Below, one piece after another: positions 44,660-56,000 of a DNA stretch of 64,000 nucleotides. The DNA is from G963677445 sp963678275 (lineage in GTDB: Bacteria > Bacteroidota > Ignavibacteria > Ignavibacteriales > Melioribacteraceae). Under the pieces are notes generated by a model. It worked only from the letters and a program-made list of their open reading frames with translations. It ran no database searches and was not told the origin of the DNA. Positions within the stretch are counted from its first letter, which is position 1. Every line of letters starts with the position of its first letter. The stretch lies in contig OY782765.1 in the NCBI GenBank assembly GCA_963678275.1, forward strand, positions 3,162,001 to 3,226,000. Reading direction: 5' to 3'. Position numbers and translations under genes: made by a program.

Positions 44660-45652
44660 TCACTCCTTATCTATTGTTTTATTTTCTATCATTTTCAAAC
44701 TCTCTAAATAATTTTTTTCAGCTTCACTTAACGTTTTCTGCTGATAATTTTTATATTCGGTTATTGCTTTCTCAACTGCTTTATTGTGGCTAACTTGTCC
44801 AGCTCCTTGCAATAGCTGTTCTCCGCTCATTGTCAAAATTCGGTCTAAATGTTCCGCCCAATCGTTCATTGTCATAGTTTGTTCTCTTTCGGCTTGTCTT
44901 TCAGCAAAGTCCAAATAACCCGAAACGATTTGACCTAAAGAACGTAGTTCTTTTTCATTCAAATAATTTTTGGCAATAACAACATCTTTCAAATATGGGC
45001 GGATCCCTGAAAATGTCATCAAACCCATGAATTCCTTTTCAGCATCTGCACGGTTAAAGATAATTTCAGCTGCAGTTTGTCCATGAACGGCATAATGAAT
45101 CTTGTTTTGAACTTTTTTAAAAAACTCAATGGAAACATCAGCTTTGGGATCGTAATCGATACTTGTAGCATAAATATCCAGCACCTGACGATAAAACACC
45201 TTTTCTGAGGCACGAATATCTCGTATTCGTTGCAGAAGTTCTTTCCAATATCCACCGCCACCAAGATTTTTCAACCGCGCATCGTCCATTGTAAAACCTT
45301 TGCGGATATATTCATTCAATCTTTTAGTAGCCCAAATTCTAAATTGTGTGGCAATCTTCGAATTTACACGATAACCAAGAGAGATTATCATATCGAGGTT
45401 ATAGTGTTTGGTGTTGTAATTTTTTCCGTCAGCGGCAGTTCGTAAGAATTTCTTACTAACTGAATTTTCTTGTAATTCTCCCTCTGTAAATATATTTTTA
45501 ATATGTTGTGTTATCCCCGGACGCTCAACGTTAAAAAGTGATGATAATTGGTCTTGTGTAAGCCAAACATCTTGCTCATCCATTCGAACATCAACAGAAA
45601 CTTTATCGTCTTCTGTTTTAAATATTATAAATTTTGAATCCCTGTTTTTCAT
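44660..45652 (-). CDS. RhuM family protein (virulence-protein/phage-type)
   Basis: The 330-residue protein has the RhuM pattern: VSVDVRMDEQDVWLTQDQLSSLF, TQHIKNIFTEGEL, NYNTKHYNLDMIISLGYRVNS, and RIWATKRLNEYIRKGF. A C-terminal region with HYAVHGQTAAEIIFNRADA and FSGIRP follows. RhuM proteins occur in pathogenicity islands, phages and defence islands; an N-terminal DNA-binding fold is predicted but the function is not settled. It is full length, with AGGAAT and GGTGA before the ATG. It sits alone between two direct repeats, suggesting it moved with them. Confidence 0.88.
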   Translation of the reverse strand: MKNRDSKFIIFKTEDDKVSVDVRMDEQDVWLTQDQLSSLFNVERPGITQHIKNIFTEGELQENSVSKKFLRTAADGKNYNTKHYNLDMIISLGYRVNSKIATQFRIWATKRLNEYIRKGFTMDDARLKNLGGGGYWKELLQRIRDIRASEKVFYRQVLDIYATSIDYDPKADVSIEFFKKVQNKIHYAVHGQTAAEIIFNRADAEKEFMGLMTFSGIRPYLKDVVIAKNYLNEKELRSLGQIVSGYLDFAERQAEREQTMTMNDWAEHLDRILTMSGEQLLQGAGQVSHNKAVEKAITEYKNYQQKTLSEAEKNYLESLKMIENKTIDKE

Positions 45653-45856
45653 TAATCACCAATATTCCTAGATGCTTCGTTTATTCAATATTTAGTATCG
45701 TTTAGGGGTTTCTTCTGAGCTTCCCCCATGTTTAGTACAAATAAAAGGAGAATCTAATGCGTAACTTGTGCTTAATCTAATCATATCAATATATAATTAA
45801 AAGTGTTTATTCAAGTATATTTCAGCAGGAGTGGAGTATTTTAATGCTATGTTAGT

Positions 45857-46205
45857 CTCTTATCACCAGACTAACGCCAACATGTTGAGGATAATCCCGG
45901 GAGCAAAATTTGTCAAAAAGCCCGTTAACAACTTGTTGCCGATAGTCAGGAGGCGCTTCTAATTACGTACTCGTTCTCGTAATCGTACTTCGTTCTCCTC
46001 TTTTCAAAACGCTCAGGTTATTCGAGAACGAGAACGATTACGAGTACCTGTTCCATGAGTACGATAAAGTTTTGCCATTTTGCGTAAAATTTTATTTCTT
46101 AATGAATAAATCGTCCCCTTTTTTGCCAGGGAATTCTTCCCCTTTGGGCCGTTTTTCTCAAGCTCTGCCTGGGGAAAATTTAGTTCCTTAAATATAAATA
46201 TCTCC
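45857..46205. repeat. Variant copy of the 460-bp repeat family, right of RhuM
   Basis: It has the same ends and orientation as 44103-44600 (CTCTTATCACCAGACTAACG through TTAAATATAAATATCTCC) but a different middle. The facing CCCCCTCC arms are replaced by a segment at about 45963-46060 of imperfect inverted motifs around CGTAATCG and CGATTACG that also occurs at 23130-23220. Confidence 0.7.
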
Positions 46206-46315
46206 CTTTTTGGTTCTTTCCGGTTATAATCCGGGAAGGATTAACTTCTGCAAGCCGCCGGGGCGTCTGTATTTTACCATCAGAGGGAATCGCCAGCACA
46301 AGAAAATTTCTCATA

Positions 46316-47008
46316 TCACATATCAGCCAGGAATACAAATCCAATAGTTAATTCAATGCCAAATCCGTTCACGCTGCCCGAAAATTCATCGTTATTGGTA
46401 AATTCGTATGTGCCGGGATTGATTACACTGTTAAGATCATTGAAGGTGGTATCAAGCATGGAAAAAGAATAATAAGCGCGTAATGTGAAACCCAGGGGAA
46501 ATCCTTCCGGATCACCTATCAGAATAAAAAATGGAGTAATGTTAGGAGAAAACTCATCCAGCGCCTCTGTTTCCGATCCCCCGGTAACGGTTGTTTTCGC
46601 GTTGAGAAACACAAAATCGGCGCTGAGTCCCACCGCGTAACCCATGTCATCCTCAAAGCTGCCGAATCCTGTACCGAGGCAAAAATAATCGGCGCCGAAA
46701 GTCAAATCCCTTTTTACCGTCTGCCCCTCGATATTTCCTTCGGCGCTTATATCGGCGCTTCGGGAAAAATAACGCATTTCAAAAAGGAGAAAATCGAGCA
46801 TCCCCCCCACGGTGAATCCGAATCCTTTCATCATACCCGGCTCTTCCATATTTTTTGTCAGGAAGCTGCGGGTGTCATTATAATGAGCGACAGATTTGTT
46901 TAAGCCGTCGGCGTTAACCCAGCTCGCGTTGTATCCCGCCTGAAGATAAAACTGTGCGAAAAGTCCCGTTCCGGAGAATAAAAAGAATATAATAACCAAT
47001 TTTTTCAT
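46316..47008 (-). CDS. Outer-membrane beta-barrel protein
   Basis: The 230-residue protein has a signal peptide (about 1-18, IIFFLFSGTGLFAQ) followed by alternating hydrophobic strands (FYLQAGYNASWV, GFGIELTIGFVFLADM). The Gly/aromatic pattern and length fit a small 8-stranded barrel. It ends in Asp-Met instead of the usual terminal Phe, with VFL just before. The function is unknown. It is a single gene, separated from the protease gene by a 464-bp spacer. Confidence 0.6.
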   Translation of the reverse strand: MKKLVIIFFLFSGTGLFAQFYLQAGYNASWVNADGLNKSVAHYNDTRSFLTKNMEEPGMMKGFGFTVGGMLDFLLFEMRYFSRSADISAEGNIEGQTVKRDLTFGADYFCLGTGFGSFEDDMGYAVGLSADFVFLNAKTTVTGGSETEALDEFSPNITPFFILIGDPEGFPLGFTLRAYYSFSMLDTTFNDLNSVINPGTYEFTNNDEFSGSVNGFGIELTIGFVFLADM

Positions 47009-47400
47009 GATCTGATCCCCTGGTTTATCAATTTATTCAGTTACAATTGTTGCGATCTATTTAAAAGAGAGAAATCACTCGTTAAAGGATTTTCTTTTAT
47101 TCTCCGTTTCAAAATTAATATAAAAAAGTTTTTCCTTTATTAGTATCGAAAAATGATTATTTGTTATTTTATTTCAGTTTTCCGCGCGGGCGCCGGCTCC
47201 CGCCCCTTCAGGGCTAAGATGGTGGAGTGGAATTCCAATCCCCGGGGCGGCGCCCCGGGAAAAAATCCGAATAAAATTAGAGTAGCCTTGAAGGTGCGAT
47301 AGCGAAACCGCTGATGAAAATTTCACATCCGTTCAAAAAACTCCCAACGTGGATGTCTCGGGGAGAAGGTTTCGGACATGCATCTTACAAAAAATTGCAT
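47009..47400. other. Spacer with GC-rich hairpin
   Basis: No gene is present. Near 47236-47260 a GC-rich hairpin (CCCCGGGGCGGCGCCCCGGG) stands out against AT-rich surroundings. The text around 47190-47260 is of the intergenic repeat type seen elsewhere in the window. Confidence 0.5.
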
Positions 47401-47433
47401 AAAAAAAACTCCGGGGTTTTGAAAACCCCGGAG
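47401..47433 (-). terminator. Intrinsic terminator of the C25 protease gene
   Basis: The near-perfect stem CTCCGGGGTTTT / AAAACCCCGGAG is followed on the minus strand by eight T. It lies 40 bp past the stop codon of the minus-strand gene at 47473. Confidence 0.9.
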
Positions 47434-47472
47434 GTTTGGTAGAAATTTTATTTCTTTATTGATGTGATTACA

Positions 47473-50400
47473 TCACTTCATCAATATCATTTTCTTTGTA
47501 TTGCTGAAATTGCTGCCGTCAAGTCCTTCGGCGGAAATTGTATAGAAATAGATGCCGCTGGCGATTGATGAGGCGTCAAAATTCACTGTGTGGATTCCCG
47601 CTTCCATATCTATATTGGCGAGAGTTGATACCTTCTGACCGAGAGCGTTGAAGATAGTCAGAGTAACTTTCGCGTTCACTGGAAGGCTGAACCTGATCTT
47701 TGTTGCGGGGTTGAAGGGGTTCGGGTAGTTCTGTTCGAGAGCGAAAACTTCCGGAATTTCGGTTCCTTCAACAACAAATGAAGTAACAGATGAATTTGTG
47801 ATTACAGTTTCATTTCCATCTTTAAGAGTAGCGCTCAGGATTGAACCGCCGATATTGTCGCTGATTTTAACATCCGCGCCTTCAACTTTAACCTTAACAG
47901 GATACTGAGCTGAATTCATCATTACGGTGTTCATTCCCATAGCTTCAACCATTGAGCCTGTTGAATAACGGACATCAAAAATGCCTTCGGGAGGAGCGGG
48001 AGGAAGTTCGAAACCGACTGCTTTTTCACTGCTTATATAAAGAGTGCGGCTGTTGCCCGCGGCGTCAGTTACAATAATTTTGCTCCATTCGCTATTGATT
48101 TCATTTACAACAGGATTCCTTTTAGCGGTGGCGCCTGAATACATCAGCTCGCCAGCTTCACTTACTTTAACCCAGTAACCTTTGCCAGGCATCAGAGCTG
48201 AAGCTGTGGAATAACCTGTTCCGAATCCATAAAACGCGCTTGTGATTATTCCTGCCGGATTAGAAACTATATCGGCAACAGCGATTTCACTCTCATAAGG
48301 ACCAACCATATTCCAGCCGGCGTTTACAGCGACAGGAGTTGTTTCAGGCATACCCATGATCATGTGAGGACCGGCTTCATCAAATTTGGCCCAGTATCCC
48401 TGGCCCATTCCAAATTCTGTTACCTGTGAATAACCGTTGTTGAACATGTAAACAGGTGTGCTCATTTCAGGGAACATACCACTGACTGTCATATCTTCAG
48501 CATGTACAGGAACTGATATCATATTCCAGCCCAGGTTAACATTCATATTCACTGCCATCATTTCAGAATATTCGATATATAATGATGTAAGAGCGGTATT
48601 TGAGATATCAACGGTGTTCTGAGTTTTCATATTTATATTAACCAGTGATCCGCCAAACGGGTCTTTCAGCATAAACATTCCGTCGGGAAGCTGGGCCGGA
48701 TCCCATGTAAGGGTAAGAGGATAATTGTTTCCGTCAGCCTGGAATTTAAGTTCCCACTGAACTTCTGTAAGTTCGATGTTACGAATATCAATCAGTGACG
48801 CAAGGTTGCCCGGCATAATAAAGCGGGCGTCAAAAACTCCGGCGGGAGGAGCGGGAGGAAGTTCAATTTCGCCAAGGTCGCTGTCGATGCCGTCGGTTCC
48901 CATCGGATCAAGCCCGATCTTAAGGTCCTGGGATGATTCAGAATTCGCGTCGTTCATCATAATATCACATGTCCAGCCTGTTACCACACCGCCGATATTC
49001 ATTGTGATAGGAACGGTAACTTCAGGATTAACAGGATCGTTGCTTGTGATAACCATATCCATTGAGTAGATGCCCGGTTCAAGATCATCAGTGCCAAACT
49101 CAAGCATAACCGCGGCGGAATTGCCGTTATAAAGCATTCCTGAAAGGTTGCTCGCGTTTAACCAATCCGGTTCGGCGGCAATCTGAAGAGCGAGCCCGCT
49201 TGATACATAAGGCGCGCTATAGGCTACCTGCAGACCTATTGTTCCATCAACATTTTCAATCCCTACCGTAGAGCTTTCAACATCGATTGTCATGTTTTCA
49301 TAATATATAAGTATTTTACCACTTTTATGAAGAACAACCTGCATTGTAACGTCGCCGTCGCCATAATATTTATGCCAGTTCTGGTACTGGATAATTACAC
49401 GGTTTGCTTCAGCTTTATAATATACTTTGCCATCATCTTTACCATCAAGGTCATCCCAGAAAGGAGCGATAAAGTTGTTGGGATCATCAGTGTCGGGAAT
49501 TTCATAATTTGAGAAACAGTTTGAGCCGATCACATCAAAAGTAATAATACCATTTGATGAAACATAAGCTTCTGTTCTTGCTTCGCCATAATATTTGAAA
49601 TCAAATCCGAAGTCAATTGGTCCCGCGTATCCTTCATCCTTTGGATCGTAAGTTCCGGTGGGGGTCCAGTTTGTCAGTTCGGTTCCTGTAGTGGAAATAT
49701 CTTCCCATACGTATTCCGGACCGTTTGGTTCATCGCTGTCAATCCATTCATAACCAAACGTGTCAGGTCCGCCAAATCCCTTGAAACTCTGGCCTTTAAT
49801 TTCTTCAGGTTTATCCTTTGATTCAGCTTTCTCGGTGGCTGCCGAAGCAAGAGGAACAAGCTTCATCTTCACATCACCCGGGTAGGTGTGGTTAGCGAGT
49901 TCAACTTCGTAATTAAGTGTTGAAGCGCCCGGGGAAACGTTCGATATAACAACAGAATCGATAAGTGTAACACCTACAGGAAGCGATTTATTTATTTCAT
50001 CAGGATTGGCTGAAATTACAGGCGCGTCCAGAGTTGTTCCATCAGTTGCATTGGACATTGGTGAGGCGTTACTCCAGATATCAAGCGCTTTCGCGGCGAA
50101 ATAATACATTGTTTCAGGTTCAAGTCCGGTAACGGTAAATGTTTTCGCTGTTCCCGCTGAATCTGAGTTTCCGCCATAATATGACTGCGCGGCGTTATTA
50201 AAGTCATTTTCATTCAGTATCGGGTTTGTTGAATGCCTGATATCATACGCGATAACCCCGCCGAATGTGGAATCATAAGGAGCGGTCCAGTTCAGAGTAA
50301 TTGAATTTGATGTTGAAGCTCCTGTCGCGAGGTCTGTAATAGCTTCCGGCGGTGTATCATCAGGAATAAGCTGAAGAGTGGTTGCCATTGAGGGATCACC

Positions 50401-52026
50401 CATCAGGTTGTACATTTCGAGATAACGAAGCAGGTCGCCGCCAGGTGTTACGTTGCCGCCATAATATGCGCAAAGTTCAAGTTTACCCTGGTCCATCATC
50501 GGAGTAACTTTTGTAAGATCATCTTCGAACATGGCTTCAAAAAGTTCTTTTTCCAGTATGTCATCTTCATCCCAGTAGGAGTTAACAGATGAGCCATAAA
50601 ATGTTGAAGCGCCATGTTCTGCTCTTAACCATGTTTCACCGAAACATTCGCCATAAGAAAATTGACCGGTAACACACGCGAATGAATAAACATAAGAATA
50701 ATATGTATTGTTAAGCGCCTGTACCTCTGATGCCGAAAGTTCCGGACCATCTGCCCAATAGGTGACAGCTCCGTGTCCTGAATAAACAGCAAACTGTTTG
50801 TTCGCGTTAAGAGCGTTAATCAGGTCCTGGGTGGTAGCGTTATATGTAACAGTATAAAGTTTCAGGTTGTCATATCCTGCCGGATCAAAATAATTATCTA
50901 TACAATAATTGTGAGTGCCTTCAGAAACAGAATAGTTATCTGTTGAAGCCATCCAGACATTGTTTTTGTCCAGTGTTCCGATGTAATTATCCATGTACAT
51001 CGATTTGGTGATTACGTTTGCCAGTTCAGCGCTGTTTGTTACTGAAAAACGGCCGATGAACGCGTCAGCGTAATAGTCGCCCCCTTCGAGCTGAACATAG
51101 TTAAGGTCGGTGTCAGGAGAACCGCTGCCTGAACCTGACCAGCAGGGAACTTTGTTAACATCGCCGACAAGCAGAATAAATTCAGGTCTTGTGGCTGTAT
51201 TATTGTAGAGTCCCTGGATTGTGGCTTTGATAGCAGTTGTGCTTGTTCCGGCCTGACTTGTGGACATCTGGTTGACTACATAACCTTTGGAGGTTTTGTA
51301 ATTCGCGAATTCTTCCATCTGGGTCATATATTCATCAGGGCAGATAATCAGGTAATCCATTGTATTCTTAACAGAAACCGGCTGATAGTTTACAAAGGTT
51401 TCGTTATAGAATTCATTGTATACGGAAGTGATATCATCATACTGCGCGTAACTGCCCAGTTCTACTTCAAACTGGCCTTCGGTTACGTAAACCAGTTGAT
51501 TGGTCGAAGGATTATAGCTAAAAGGATATATTGTAACTGTAACACCTTTTACACCATGGATGATATAGGGTTCGCCAACTTTTACAACCGGAGCCTCGAT
51601 TGAACCGCTGGTTGTATAATAATCGCGGTTGATGGTAAATGGTCTTTCCGATATTGGTCTGTTTTTTTCCCATACATCCTGTTTAGGATAAATTTTTGCC
51701 GATAATGTCTGTTCCGAAGTCGAAACAGAATTTACCCTTACACTTACATCTTTCTGATCGTAAGGAATTACCATATTAAAAGAAAGCAGAGGAAGAGCCG
51801 GAATGCCTGCTTCAGGATTAACGCCGAAACCGGGAGCTTCCAGTTTCAGGAATGTTTCACCTTCTATGCTTACCTGGTTAAGGTTAAAATCACTAAGTGT
51901 GAAATTTATTTTGTAGTTGGTTCCATTGGATTCTATTCTGAGATTATCAATATTTTTTCCTGAAAGAGGAAAAGATAATCCTAAAAGAATTAGAAAAAGA
52001 ATTGAATTAAAAAAGAGTTTTTTCAT
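47473..52026 (-). CDS. Gingipain-like C25 cysteine protease with Fn3, nidogen-like and T9SS sorting domains
   Basis: This protein has 1517 residues from ATG at 52026, chosen over the ATG 16 codons upstream because AAGGGG lies 6 nt before it and a signal peptide follows directly. Residues about 25-215 are a gingipain-type propeptide. The catalytic domain (about 220-550) has His418 in VYSGHGAVTYW and Cys451 in YSFACVTGQF, the C25 dyad. An Fn3 domain (about 557-667), a region with SSNGIITFDV like nidogen-type domains (about 790-950) and two modules with the motif ELPPAPPxGxFDxR follow. The last 85 residues are the T9SS tail (QNYPNPFNPAT). It is a secreted endopeptidase. A terminator lies downstream. 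Confidence 0.9.
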   Translation of the reverse strand: MKKLFFNSILFLILLGLSFPLSGKNIDNLRIESNGTNYKINFTLSDFNLNQVSIEGETFLKLEAPGFGVNPEAGIPALPLLSFNMVIPYDQKDVSVRVNSVSTSEQTLSAKIYPKQDVWEKNRPISERPFTINRDYYTTSGSIEAPVVKVGEPYIIHGVKGVTVTIYPFSYNPSTNQLVYVTEGQFEVELGSYAQYDDITSVYNEFYNETFVNYQPVSVKNTMDYLIICPDEYMTQMEEFANYKTSKGYVVNQMSTSQAGTSTTAIKATIQGLYNNTATRPEFILLVGDVNKVPCWSGSGSGSPDTDLNYVQLEGGDYYADAFIGRFSVTNSAELANVITKSMYMDNYIGTLDKNNVWMASTDNYSVSEGTHNYCIDNYFDPAGYDNLKLYTVTYNATTQDLINALNANKQFAVYSGHGAVTYWADGPELSASEVQALNNTYYSYVYSFACVTGQFSYGECFGETWLRAEHGASTFYGSSVNSYWDEDDILEKELFEAMFEDDLTKVTPMMDQGKLELCAYYGGNVTPGGDLLRYLEMYNLMGDPSMATTLQLIPDDTPPEAITDLATGASTSNSITLNWTAPYDSTFGGVIAYDIRHSTNPILNENDFNNAAQSYYGGNSDSAGTAKTFTVTGLEPETMYYFAAKALDIWSNASPMSNATDGTTLDAPVISANPDEINKSLPVGVTLIDSVVISNVSPGASTLNYEVELANHTYPGDVKMKLVPLASAATEKAESKDKPEEIKGQSFKGFGGPDTFGYEWIDSDEPNGPEYVWEDISTTGTELTNWTPTGTYDPKDEGYAGPIDFGFDFKYYGEARTEAYVSSNGIITFDVIGSNCFSNYEIPDTDDPNNFIAPFWDDLDGKDDGKVYYKAEANRVIIQYQNWHKYYGDGDVTMQVVLHKSGKILIYYENMTIDVESSTVGIENVDGTIGLQVAYSAPYVSSGLALQIAAEPDWLNASNLSGMLYNGNSAAVMLEFGTDDLEPGIYSMDMVITSNDPVNPEVTVPITMNIGGVVTGWTCDIMMNDANSESSQDLKIGLDPMGTDGIDSDLGEIELPPAPPAGVFDARFIMPGNLASLIDIRNIELTEVQWELKFQADGNNYPLTLTWDPAQLPDGMFMLKDPFGGSLVNINMKTQNTVDISNTALTSLYIEYSEMMAVNMNVNLGWNMISVPVHAEDMTVSGMFPEMSTPVYMFNNGYSQVTEFGMGQGYWAKFDEAGPHMIMGMPETTPVAVNAGWNMVGPYESEIAVADIVSNPAGIITSAFYGFGTGYSTASALMPGKGYWVKVSEAGELMYSGATAKRNPVVNEINSEWSKIIVTDAAGNSRTLYISSEKAVGFELPPAPPEGIFDVRYSTGSMVEAMGMNTVMMNSAQYPVKVKVEGADVKISDNIGGSILSATLKDGNETVITNSSVTSFVVEGTEIPEVFALEQNYPNPFNPATKIRFSLPVNAKVTLTIFNALGQKVSTLANIDMEAGIHTVNFDASSIASGIYFYTISAEGLDGSNFSNTKKMILMK

Positions 52027-52240
52027 TATTACCCCTTGGCTGTTGGTTAGAAAGAAAATATAATGCTTATTCATTGTTTCCTGTATGCTAAAATGAAATA
52101 CCTGAAAATCGGGTAGTTTTATCCTTATTCAGGCGATTTTAAAAATAAGCATAAATTATCAATGAAAAAACTGTTTTTTTATTGCGGCCCCCATCTGTTG
52201 TTTAACTTTTTTTAATAATTCCGGCTATGGTGAATCCGTC

Positions 52241-52573
52241 TCATTCAATTTCAAGAATGCTTTCATCTCCGGTATTAATAAACTCCGAAATAATCAAAAA
52301 ATTCTTCCTTAGGCTGGTTTCGATTGAATCAATAGAACAATTCCCTGTTTTCAACCAGATTATTTTGGGAGGATGCTTTTTAACTATTGCCAGATCATTA
52401 AAATCTGAATCCTTTGTCAGAATATGAAATCCTTTCTCTTTCGCGAAATGCCATATATCATGATCCTCAGCTTCAATAAGACCATGAAATCTCACATGAC
52501 TTGATTCAGGGAAAATATCTGTAATTTTCTTTATCAATCTGAAGGAAATATTATTATCGAGAAGTAATTTCAT
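52241..52573 (-). CDS. DUF5615 PIN-like toxin
   Basis: The 110-residue protein starts KLLLDNNISFRLIKKI and contains GFHILTKDSDF, the pattern of DUF5615/Mut7-C-type PIN-like proteins, with acidic residues Asp6 and the TKDSDF pair as likely metal ligands. These are usually the toxin half of a TA pair with DUF433. It overlaps the upstream DUF433 gene by 4 bp, as expected. The pair looks intact. Confidence 0.88.
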   Translation of the reverse strand: MKLLLDNNISFRLIKKITDIFPESSHVRFHGLIEAEDHDIWHFAKEKGFHILTKDSDFNDLAIVKKHPPKIIWLKTGNCSIDSIETSLRKNFLIISEFINTGDESILEIE

Positions 52574-52797
52574 GCGCTTCTGGTTATTATTTTATTTTCC
52601 CTCTCAGCGGCAAACGCAAGACAGGCCAGAATATCTTCATTAGTTATTTCCGGAAAATCACAAATTATTTCTTCTCCGGACATCCCTTCCGCCAGCATTT
52701 TTAAAATGTCATAAACAGTAATTCTCATCCCTCTAATGCAGGGTTTGCCTGATCTTTTCCCCGGTTCCAAAGTAATATGTTTTCTATAATCAATCAT
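52570..52797 (-). CDS. DUF433 antitoxin
   Basis: The 75-residue protein has the DUF433 signature: ITLEPGKRSGKPCIRGMRIT, a helix-turn-helix-like VYDILKMLAEGMS, and the C-terminal ITNEDILACLAFAAERE. DUF433 proteins bind DNA and neutralise the DUF5615 toxin encoded directly downstream. It diverges from the alpha-amylase gene over about 280 bp. An autoregulated TA operon is likely. Confidence 0.9.
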   Translation of the reverse strand: MIDYRKHITLEPGKRSGKPCIRGMRITVYDILKMLAEGMSGEEIICDFPEITNEDILACLAFAAERENKIITRSA

Positions 52798-53075
52798 TTT
52801 TTATCTCTATGTTTTTACTTTAATAAGTTAAATAATAGTGAAAATTATAAATAAAATCCACAAATGCGCATACCCCTGAATACTTTATAAACAGCAAATG
52901 AATTATTGCTGGTTTTTCCCGGAGCCCTGAAAAACCATTTTCGTTTTTATGAAAGGTCCTTCCTCCTGTGACATCAGGCACAGATTTTCCCCGCAATAAA
53001 GTAAAACATTTTGTATCTTTTAAAGATTTAAAAACCGGAGAGACATTACAAAAATATAACAGGTTAGATGGAACC

Positions 53076-56000
53076 ATGAAAAAAGCTACAATTATTAAAG
53101 CAGTTTTACTGTTAAGTTTTATTTCTGTTCAAATGTTTTCGCAAAATAACCGGCTTGATAATCCCAAATCGGATGTATTTATGCAGGGATTTTACTGGAA
53201 TTCAACACCGGGCGGTTTATGGTGGGATTCACTTTCAGTCCTGGCGCCGCGGCTTGCTTCGGCAGGATTCAGCGCGGTATGGGTGCCAAATGCCGTTAAA
53301 GGAGCGGCAGGATCAATGTCAATGGGTTACGATCCTTATGATCATTATGATTTCGGAGAGTTTTTACAGAAGGGATCAAGCGAAACACGATTCGGAAGCA
53401 GAGAGGAACTGGAGAATATGATCGCGAACTTCCACGACCTCGGCATTCAGGTTTTTGCCGACGCTGTGCTTCGTCATATGATGGGTGGGGAAGAAAAAAT
53501 CCCTTATGAATGTATACCTGATTATAACGGCAACCCTATTGTACCCGATTCGGCCTGGATGAAATTTTCCTATCCTAACGGTTCAGGACGTTTCACAAAA
53601 GACGCTGGCTCATTCTATCCGAATTCTGAAAACTGCTGGGTCGATCCCCTCTTTATTCAGATTGACCCGATATTCCGTTTTGGCGAATGGCTCGACCATA
53701 ACAAGGAAAAAGTCCGCGACAGTCTGAAAGTATGGGGACACTATCTCAGGAATGAACTTGGCTTTGACGGATTCCGGCTCGACGCTGTTAAATCTATCTC
53801 TCCTGAATTTATGGCCGACTGGCTCAATGATGTAAACAGCGGCGGATATGCCGTGGCTGAATACTGGGGCAGTCAATCGGAAATTGGGGACTGGCTGAAC
53901 CAATGCGCGAACGTCTATGGCGCCGATGTAGCTATGTTCGATTTCCCGCTGCGTTATTCTCTTCAGGATATGTGTAATAACACCGGCGGCGGTTATGACA
54001 TGAGAAACCTTGACTGGGCCGGACTCGTAAATTCCGGAATTTCAGGATTTAATGTGGCCACCTTCGCCGAAAACCACGATATGGACCGCATCGGCTGGGA
54101 TGGTTCTATTGATGATGGCCATAACCCCATTATTAGTGATAAACAAATGGCCTACGCGTATATGATATTCTCAGAAGGACGTCCCTCGGTATTCTTTAAG
54201 GATTATTTTGAATATGGATTTGGAGGGAAAATCGACACCCTGATGTGGATACGCAGAACTTTTATTGAGGGCGGAACTACAAAACGTGACGGACTTGGCC
54301 CTTATTATACCCACCCTGATGGTTCAAATATACAGGATGAACTCGCGCAGGATATTTATGTTGCCCGGAGAAACGGAGGGACCGAAAAACCGGCAACATA
54401 TATAGTGATTAATGATAATGCTGTCGACTGGCTCGGTGTCTGGGTAGACAGTGATTACCCTAATGAAGTTTTCAGGGATTACGCAAGCGGCGCCAACGAT
54501 CAGAGCGCCCAGGCCGACGGACGCGTATGGCTCTGGGCTCCTCCACGTGGATATTCCATATACGTGCCCGATACCACCCACACGATCAACAATCCACCTG
54601 TGCTCTTTGAGGTGCCCGATCTTCTCGCCTACACAAATTCTCACCTGGAATACCAGCTCAACTATGATGATGTAAATAATGATCCTCTCACATTCGATCT
54701 TACAGGAAATCCCGGCTGGCTGATGGTTAATGACCAGGGACTTTTATATGGTTCTCCCGCCGTAATCGATACCGGAAGCGCCGAGGTGATTATAACTATC
54801 TCCGATCCCAATAATGAAACAGTTACAGATACATTTATGGTGAGCGTTGAATTGAATTATCCCCCGGTAATTACAGAGGTGCCTGACACAACTGTTAAAG
54901 CTACGGAAAGATATCAATACCAGGTAAGCGCTGATGATCCCGACGAGGATGAGCTGAAATTCAGCCTGCTCGAAAGTCCCGGCTGGCTGAAAATTGGGAC
55001 TGAGACAGGACTGCTCAGCGGGACTCCGGCTATTGAGGATACCGGGTATTATTTCTGTGTTCTCGAAGTCGCTGACGGAAAAGGAGCTTTCGACTCAACC
55101 GAATTTAATATTAAAGTAATTGAAAAAATTGATACCCTTATAGCAACATACGGCAAGCCGAACCTTGACGGCAATGTGCTGATGAGTGATGATGACTGGC
55201 TCGATGACTGGCTTGTTGTTGCCGATCCGGACACCGATAGTTACTGGAATCCTGGTGAACCGAAGGATAACGAAGTGATTAAACTTTTCTTTACCTGGGA
55301 TAGTGATTCACTCTATGTAGGGGTTGACTATATCTGCAATGATGATTACAATACCATGATGCTTTATCTCGACGCGGGAATAGAGGGAGGCATTACCGAC
55401 TTCAGCTCCGCCGGCGGGTTCAACGGGCATCACGCTAAAAATTTCCGTTTCCGCCAGGATGACGGCGTCGATTTCTATTTTGCCGATTATTACATTCAGG
55501 ACCCGAATTTCTACAGGGTTGATTCCAACGCGAGCACAGATATTACCGAACGGATAAACGCTTTCCGCGGAGAAAACGCGCGTGGTATGGAAGCGGCAAT
55601 TTCATGGGATGATATATACGGACTCGGAGCGGGACTTATACCTGAAAATGTTAAATTAAAAATGGTCGGTTTGATAGCTGGCGGTTTTGATTACGGCGGC
55701 GGCGATTCAGCGCCCGATAATCCCGATGTTGATGGCGATATCGGCCCCGACAGCCTTATTTATCTCGGCGAAATAACCCCCGATGAAGATGGCGACGGCA
55801 TACCCGACCCGACAATATTCATCACAACCAGAGTTGAGGAAATATTCACAGATGTGATTCCGCAGAATTACATCCTGAACCAAAATTACCCCAACCCCTT
55901 CAATCCCGAAACAACTATCTCCTTCGGCATCCCCGAAAGCGGGAAAGTAAACCTGTCAATATATGATATACTTGGCCGAAAAGTAGCCGAACTGGTAAAT

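Noticed and set aside
52968..53075. N-terminal extension of the amylase frame to 52968
   Set aside because: The signal peptide begins at the Met encoded at 53076; an extension of 36 residues would bury it.
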